Positions 59,261 through 64,000 of a stretch of 64,000 bases of DNA are shown here, one piece after another. Position 1 is the first letter of the stretch, and every line of letters starts with the position of its first letter. The notes under the pieces are model-generated. The model made no database searches, was not told the origin of the DNA, and saw only the letters and a program-made list of their open reading frames with translations. The DNA lies in contig NZ_CH724152.1 in assembly GCF_000153185.1 (NCBI RefSeq), forward strand, positions 37,714 to 101,713, given 5' to 3'. The position numbers and the translations under genes were made by a program. Origin of the DNA: Reinekea blandensis MED297. Its GTDB lineage: Bacteria > Pseudomonadota > Gammaproteobacteria > Pseudomonadales > Natronospirillaceae.

Positions 59261-59349
59261 TAACAAACTGTAACACGCAGTCCGTCCCGGGTTTTGGACT
59301 CAAAACTCACTGGCGTTCGTTTTTCGCCGGTGTACAAAGGCGTTCAGTG
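59261..59349. repeat. attC-like site 2, degenerate
   Basis: An 89-bp stretch between cassettes 2 and 3. It starts TTAACAAAC, contains the hairpins GTCC/GGAC and ACTGGCG/CGCCGGT, and ends AGGCGTTCAGTG. Position, start and end fit an attC, and AGGA of the next gene follows as after site 1. The outer arms pair poorly and the core GTTCAGT departs from GTTRRRY, so it is called degenerate. Confidence 0.55.
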
Positions 59350-59363
59350 TATTAGGAAACTAA

Positions 59364-59687
59364 GTGCAGAAGATACTTTTTCTATGCAGTAAAAATAGAC
59401 TTCGAAGTCCAACCGCAGAGGCAGTCTTTAGTGATGTTGAAGGTTGGGAGGTTTGTTCGGCGGGCATTAGTAATGAGGCCGAGGTACATGTAAGTAGCGA
59501 GGATATTGAATGGGCTGACTATGTTTTCGTAATGGAAAAATCCCATAAACGAAAGTTAGCGAACCAATTTCCTCGAGCTCTTAAAAGAAAAAACATCGTT
59601 TCGCTAGATATTCCGGATGAATTTGAATATATGGAAGAAAAGCTGGTAGAGATACTTAAGTCTAGGGTGCCAGGACATGTACGGTAG
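59364..59687 (+). CDS. Cassette 3: short low-molecular-weight protein tyrosine phosphatase-like protein
   Basis: A 107-residue protein with the phosphatase loop at its N-terminus: Cys8-S-K-N-R-L-Arg14-Ser (CX5R[S/T]), on the strand KILFLC. A conserved YVFVMEKSHKRKL helix and an acidic LDIPDEFEYM loop follow, the latter where the general acid Asp of LMW-PTPs lies. It is shorter than the usual 150 residues and belongs to the short COG4551-like branch. GTG start with AGGA 6 bp upstream. Confidence 0.8.
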   Translation: MQKILFLCSKNRLRSPTAEAVFSDVEGWEVCSAGISNEAEVHVSSEDIEWADYVFVMEKSHKRKLANQFPRALKRKNIVSLDIPDEFEYMEEKLVEILKSRVPGHVR

Positions 59688-60194
59688 ATCACTCAGAATA
59701 AATGCGGACTGTGGATTCTTACCTCGCTCCACCCACAAACGTTCAATGTCCGCTTTGGCCGTTCCAGGTTAAATCAGAATTGAACTTCCAATGTCCGCAA
59801 TCGTGCAGAAACAGAACTGACGCTCTAGACCACTAACTGCATTTCATTATCGTTCTAAAAACTATCCACTACGTCTGCTTTGCCGAATGTCGTCAGAATC
59901 CTGTGTACTGCCAAAGATCAGTAAACACTGCACAGCAAACTTTTAACGTCTTCGATCAGAGTTCTTCATTCCAACAGAACCGGACAAACTATGCTTCCAT
60001 ATCGCGAATAATCTATGAACTCGTGTCCACAGCTCATCGAGCGTCAACGGGCACGCTTATTGTCAGGTAAATTCTAACGTCTGTGTTATCGATCGCAAAG
60101 TCGGCATCCTAACATCAGGATTGGTTGTGTTTTGGCCTTGTTCGTTCTACTCTGCCTATCTAGTGATAGGTTGGTTTAAGCTTTGGAGGGAACA
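59688..60194. other. Intergenic region with repeats, no gene
   Basis: These 507 bases between the last cassette and the lpd gene hold no supportable gene. Two near-identical copies of CAATGTCCGC occur at 59744-59753 and 59789-59798, and the complementary GCGGAC at 59704. The first copy continues TTTGGCCGTTCC. No attC can be recognised. The lpd promoter should lie in the last 100 bases. Confidence 0.55.
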
Positions 60195-61607
60195 ATGGGA
60201 GTTCAGGAAACCGATGTATTGGTACTGGGCAGTGGGCCCGGCGGGTATGCGTCCGCCTTTCGTGCGGCCGATCTGGGGTTATCGGTGACGCTGGTGGAGC
60301 GCTACCCGACGCTGGGTGGCGTGTGTCTGAATGTCGGTTGTATCCCTTCGAAGGCGTTGTTGCATGTGGCGGAAGTGATTCACAGCGCACAGGATGCGTC
60401 CGATTTAGGTATCACGTTGAGTGCCCCAAAGATCGATCTGGACGGTGTGCGTGCCTACAAAGATCGGACGGTACAGCAGCTCACCGGTGGTGTCGGTGGT
60501 ATGGCCAAGGGGCGTAAGGTTAACGTCATCACCGGGGAAGGGCGGTTTCGCGATGCACACACGTTGACGGTGTCTGACGGCAGCGAAGTCCGCTTTAAAC
60601 ACGCGATTGTCGCCGCCGGGTCATCACCGGTCACCCTGCCGTTTATTCCGCACGACGACCCACGTGTGTGGGATTCCACCGACGCGCTGGCCTTAAACGA
60701 TGTACCGAACCATCTGGTGATCATGGGGGGTGGCATCATCGGGTTAGAAATGGCGACGATCTATCAGGCGCTTGGCAGTCAGGTCACAGTGGTCGAGTTT
60801 GCCGATCAACTGGTACCGGCCGCGGACACTGATCTGATGCGTGTGTATCAGCGCTACAACAAAGACCGCTTCACCGTGCATACCGGTACGAAAATTACCG
60901 GTGTTGATGCCAGCGGGAAGGCGCTCATCATCACGGCCGAACCGACGAAGGGTGACGCGATCACGCTCGAAGCCGATGCCTTGTTGGTCGCTGTCGGTCG
61001 CCGGCCCAATGGTCATCGGATTGAGGCCGATAAGGCCGGTATTACTGTCGACGAGCGCGGGTTTATTCCGGTTAATGCGCAAATGCAAACCAATCAGCCG
61101 CACATTTTTGCGGTCGGCGATATTGTCGGCAACCCGATGCTGGCCCATAAGGCGGCCCACGAAGGTCATGTCGCGGCAGAGGTGATCGCTGGTCACAAGG
61201 CCGCGTTTGAACCGTTGGCAATTCCATCCATTGCCTACACCAGTCCGGAAATTGCCTGGACCGGTCTGACCGAGCGGGAGGCGAAAGCCAAAGGGTTGAA
61301 GGTCGCGACAGCGACCTATCCCTGGAGTGCGGCGGGTCGGGCCATCGGTGCGAATCGCAGTGAGGGTAAAACCAAACTCATTTACGACCCGGACGATGGC
61401 ACCCTGCTGGGCGCTGGCATCGTCGGCATTAACGCCGGTGAACTGCTAGGCGAGCTGACGTTGGCGATTGAGTTTCAGGCTTGTGTCGAAGACATTGCCC
61501 TGACCATTCATGCCCACCCGACCTTGCATGAAACGGTCGGGTTGGCCGGCGAGTTGGCCGCGGGCACGGTCACCGATATTCCTAATCCGAAAGCCGTCAA
61601 ACGCTGA
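60195..61607 (+). CDS. lpd: Dihydrolipoyl dehydrogenase (E3)
   Basis: A 470-residue flavoprotein disulfide reductase that reoxidises the lipoyl groups of 2-oxoacid dehydrogenase and glycine-cleavage complexes. FAD motif VLGSGPGGYASAFRA (residues 10-24), redox disulfide Cys44-Cys49 (GGVCLNVGCIPSKA), NAD motif GGGIIGLEMA and the C-terminal HAHPTLHETV are intact. The ATG at 60195 follows GGAGGGAA. It stands alone, without E1 or E2 genes, and overlaps the opposing nrdG by 11 bp at its 3' end. Confidence 0.96.
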   Translation: MGVQETDVLVLGSGPGGYASAFRAADLGLSVTLVERYPTLGGVCLNVGCIPSKALLHVAEVIHSAQDASDLGITLSAPKIDLDGVRAYKDRTVQQLTGGVGGMAKGRKVNVITGEGRFRDAHTLTVSDGSEVRFKHAIVAAGSSPVTLPFIPHDDPRVWDSTDALALNDVPNHLVIMGGGIIGLEMATIYQALGSQVTVVEFADQLVPAADTDLMRVYQRYNKDRFTVHTGTKITGVDASGKALIITAEPTKGDAITLEADALLVAVGRRPNGHRIEADKAGITVDERGFIPVNAQMQTNQPHIFAVGDIVGNPMLAHKAAHEGHVAAEVIAGHKAAFEPLAIPSIAYTSPEIAWTGLTEREAKAKGLKVATATYPWSAAGRAIGANRSEGKTKLIYDPDDGTLLGAGIVGINAGELLGELTLAIEFQACVEDIALTIHAHPTLHETVGLAGELAAGTVTDIPNPKAVKR

Positions 61608-62115
61608 CGTCTTCGGCCAGCAGCTCGGCGGCAATCTCCCGTCGGCCCAGAGCGGTTCGCGGAATGATTCGCTGGTTCCGGCTGCCTCGCCACGGCAGGT
61701 TCGGATCGCACAGGGCTTGCTCAAAGCGACCGTCGATCAGCACATCGATCTCATCGACGATGGTTTGCTGAGGCTGAGTCAGGGTTTCCAACTCGTAGCC
61801 GGTCCAGCACCAGATGCTCTTTCCCGGGCACTGTTTGCGGACCTGTCGAATCAGTTCAGCCACGGCTTCACAGTTGGCTGGCAGCAACGGGTCGCCACCG
61901 GAGAGCGACAACCCGGAGCGGGGTGGAGCCACGGCGTTCAGGTCGTCAATCACCTGCTGCAGATGAGCTTCGGTAAACACTACGCCATGATCGGCTCGCC
62001 AGGTCCGGGCGTTATAACAGCCTTTGCAATGATGTACGCAACCGGACACAAAGAGCGTGCAGCGTATGCCGGGACCGTTCACCATATCGGTGGGGTAATA
62101 AGCGCTGATGTGCAT
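61597..62115 (-). CDS. nrdG: Anaerobic ribonucleotide reductase activating protein
   Basis: A 172-residue radical-SAM activase that forms the glycyl radical in NrdD. The 4Fe-4S cluster cysteines are Cys26, Cys30 and Cys33 (SGCVHHCKGCYN), followed by SLSGGDPLL for SAM binding. The ATG at 62115 shares one base with the nrdD stop (TGATG), so translation is coupled; a GTG one codon earlier is possible. Convergent overlap with lpd. Confidence 0.95.
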   Translation of the reverse strand: MHISAYYPTDMVNGPGIRCTLFVSGCVHHCKGCYNARTWRADHGVVFTEAHLQQVIDDLNAVAPPRSGLSLSGGDPLLPANCEAVAELIRQVRKQCPGKSIWCWTGYELETLTQPQQTIVDEIDVLIDGRFEQALCDPNLPWRGSRNQRIIPRTALGRREIAAELLAEDVSV

Positions 62116-64000
62116 CACACCGGTTCCATGTGTTTGACGCGACGCTTCACTTCTTCCTGCTTGCCCTGGTTGAATGGTCGGCTGTTCGGCGCGCCGAGGT
62201 AACCACAGACGCGGCGGGTGACGGAGATACTCGCTTCATCGCGGTTGCCGCAGGACGGACAGCAGAAGCCCTGACTGGTGCAGTTGAACTCACCGCTGAA
62301 GCCACAGGCGTGACATTCATCAATGGGCGTATTGGTGCCGTAGTAAGGCACCCGGTCGTAGCTATAATCCCACACGGCTTCCAGCGCCGTCAGATTGTTC
62401 TGTAAGTTGGGAAACTCGCCATAGCAAATGAAACCGCCATTGGAGATCGCCGGGAACGCTTGTTCGAGCGCCAGCTTTTCAAACGGAGACACCGTGCGCT
62501 GCACATCCAGATGAAACGAGTTGGTGTAATAGCCTTTGTCGGTGACACCCGGCACCAATCCGAAGTCACTGCGATCCAATCGGCAGAAGCGGTCACACAG
62601 ATTTTCCGACGGTGTCGCATACAGACTGAAGCCCAGGCCGGTTTCTTCGTACCATTGATCGACGGCATCGCGTAGCCGTTGGACAATCTGTTTAGCCAAT
62701 GCCTGAGCGTCAGGGTTGGTTGCCAGATCGGTGCCATTGCCCAGCAGCGCCTGCAGGGTTTCATGGATGCCGAGATAGCCTAATGAAATGCTGGCGCGGC
62801 CATTTTCAAATAATTGAAACACCCGGTCGTCCGGTTTCAGGCGTACCCCACAGGCGCCTTCGGTGTAGAGAATCGGGGCGACTTTGGCGCGAACGTCCCG
62901 CAGCCGATCCACCCGGGTCATCAGAGCCTTCCGCGCGATGGGCAGTGCTCGTTCCAGTTGTTGCCAGAAACCGTCGATGGTCCGATCCGCGAGCAATGCC
63001 AGACGCGGCAGGTTCAGGCTGACCACGCCGAGGTTGTTGCGACCGGCGTGAACAATTTTGCCATCCTGCTCGTAAGGCGACAGAAAACTGCGGCAACCCA
63101 TGGGCGTTTTGAACGAGCCGGTGACCGCCACGGTTTGCTCGTAATTGAGAATGTCGGGGTACATGCGGCGGCTGGCACAGTGCAACGCTTGTTGTTTAAT
63201 GTCGTAGTTCGGATCTTCGGCGTTCAGGTTCAGGCCGCGTTTTAAGGCAAACACGAGTTTGGGAAATACGGCCGTTTTGCGCGAACGTCCCAGACCATCC
63301 AGACGCACCTGCAGAATGGACTGTTGTACCAAACGAGCGGACCAGCTTTCCCCAAGCCCGAACCCGAACGTCACAAACGGGGTCTGCCCGTTGGCGGTGT
63401 GCAGGGTGTTCACTTCATATTCCAGCGCCTGAAACGCATCGTAGGTTTCTTTGCGCGTCACCTGTTCGGCGTAAGCGTCGCCGTCCGGAATGCGCCAGAG
63501 TTCAGCCTGCTGGCAATGTTTCTGATAGGAAGCCTCAACATAGGGGGCCAGTACTTCATCCATGCGATCGATGGTGGTGCCGCCGTAAATGTGGCTCGCC
63601 ACCTGAGCGATGATCTGCGCGGTGACACTGGTCGCCGTCTGGATCGATTTGGGCGTGTCGATATCGGCATTGCCCATGCGGAAGCCCTGACGGAGCATGC
63701 CGTCGAGGTCCACCAACATGCAATTAAACATTGGGAACAGCGGTGCGTAGTCCAAATCATGGTAATGCAGCAGGCCGCTGTCGTGAGCGCTCACGACATC
63801 CGCCGGCAAAGCGTGATGACGGGCATGATGACGGGCCACCAATCCGGCCAGCAGATCTCGTTGAGTCGGGATGACTTTCGCATCCTTGTTGGCGTTTTCG
63901 TGCAGCAGGGCGGTGTTCTGCTGAGCAAACAGTTCATCAATGTTGCGGGTTAATTGACTGCGACGGTCCCGCGCCAGGTCCCGTTGCTGCCGATAGCGAA
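62115..64000 (-). CDS. nrdD: Anaerobic (class III) ribonucleoside-triphosphate reductase, 5' end outside
   Basis: The last 628 residues of NrdD; the reading frame is open through the window end, including NENANKDAKVIPTQRDLLAG-like residues just inside it. It reduces NTPs to dNTPs without oxygen. Visible are the substrate-domain motifs, the C-terminal zinc site (CHACGFSGEF, CCPSCGNRD) and the glycyl radical loop RRVCGYLG. NrdG follows at once. Together they indicate a facultative anaerobic lifestyle. Confidence 0.96.
   Translation of the reverse strand, partial: RYRQQRDLARDRRSQLTRNIDELFAQQNTALLHENANKDAKVIPTQRDLLAGLVARHHARHHALPADVVSAHDSGLLHYHDLDYAPLFPMFNCMLVDLDGMLRQGFRMGNADIDTPKSIQTATSVTAQIIAQVASHIYGGTTIDRMDEVLAPYVEASYQKHCQQAELWRIPDGDAYAEQVTRKETYDAFQALEYEVNTLHTANGQTPFVTFGFGLGESWSARLVQQSILQVRLDGLGRSRKTAVFPKLVFALKRGLNLNAEDPNYDIKQQALHCASRRMYPDILNYEQTVAVTGSFKTPMGCRSFLSPYEQDGKIVHAGRNNLGVVSLNLPRLALLADRTIDGFWQQLERALPIARKALMTRVDRLRDVRAKVAPILYTEGACGVRLKPDDRVFQLFENGRASISLGYLGIHETLQALLGNGTDLATNPDAQALAKQIVQRLRDAVDQWYEETGLGFSLYATPSENLCDRFCRLDRSDFGLVPGVTDKGYYTNSFHLDVQRTVSPFEKLALEQAFPAISNGGFICYGEFPNLQNNLTALEAVWDYSYDRVPYYGTNTPIDECHACGFSGEFNCTSQGFCCPSCGNRDEASISVTRRVCGYLGAPNSRPFNQGKQEEVKRRVKHMEPV

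Larger units (their letters stand above)
56981..59690. mobile_element. Remnant integron with three cassette-like genes
   Basis: The layout is that of an integron: an integrase gene (here dead) read on the minus strand, a regulatory gap, then plus-strand single-gene units of low GC. The first and second units are separated by a good attC site and the second and third by a degenerate one. No cassette is found beyond the third gene. The left border is the truncated integrase, the right border is not marked by a recognisable attC. Confidence 0.8.

Noticed and set aside
59688-59800. A third attC after the phosphatase-like cassette
   Set aside because: An AACGTTCAATG at 59738 resembles the end of attC 2, but no matching start or pairing arm lies between it and the gene.

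Overview
The window is chromosomal DNA of a gammaproteobacterium, most likely a marine Oceanospirillales-type organism. This is inferred from the Pseudomonas/Oceanospirillales-style order birA-coaX-SPOR-tRNAs-tuf-tRNA-Trp-secE-nusG-rplKAJL-rpoBC-rpsLG-fusA-tuf, the class III ribonucleotide reductase, the glycogen genes and the integron remnant. No species can be named from the sequence alone.

Layout. 1-4168: the end of a 16S gene, tRNA-Ala and tRNA-Ile (in the less common Ala-Ile order), 23S, 5S and a terminator. 4193-4269: a REP-like inverted repeat. 4369-6695: birA, coaX and a SPOR-like gene. 6814-8441: tRNA-Tyr, -Gly, -Thr and tufA behind one stable-RNA-type promoter. 8664-16450: tRNA-Trp, secE, nusG, rplK, rplA, rplJ, rplL and rpoB. 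16509-25176: rpoC, rpsL, rpsG, fusA and a second tuf copy that is frameshifted as given. This first 25 kb is the translation/transcription core.

25.4-29.7 kb: guanine deaminase, a YceI protein, a polytopic membrane protein, a Dph6-like PP-loop ATPase and an exported protein. 30.1-35.5 kb: a LysR regulator divergent from three tandem aldo/keto reductases, with a perfect 17-bp palindrome between them, then a convergent FAD oxidoreductase. 35.6-42.4 kb: an RND pump and its membrane fusion protein, a head-GIN lipoprotein and a second lipoprotein. 42.5-49.7 kb: htpX, glgB, glgX and three small uncharacterised genes. 49.8-55.6 kb: an AraC-type regulator, then a tolC-hlyD-permease-permease operon with no ATPase gene.

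55.9-59.7 kb is the main accessory region. A GNAT protein and an exported protein lie beside a dead integron integrase (one in-frame TGA plus loss of the C-terminal catalytic part). Upstream of the integrase come a strong terminator, a sigma70-like promoter and a short run of cassette-like genes separated by one convincing and one degenerate attC site. The cassettes encode two unknown proteins (one membrane-anchored) and a short low-molecular-weight phosphatase-like protein. The run is AT-rich compared with its neighbours. It is the best candidate here for unexplored biology.

60.2-64.0 kb: a dihydrolipoamide dehydrogenase convergent with nrdG-nrdD; nrdD runs off the window end.
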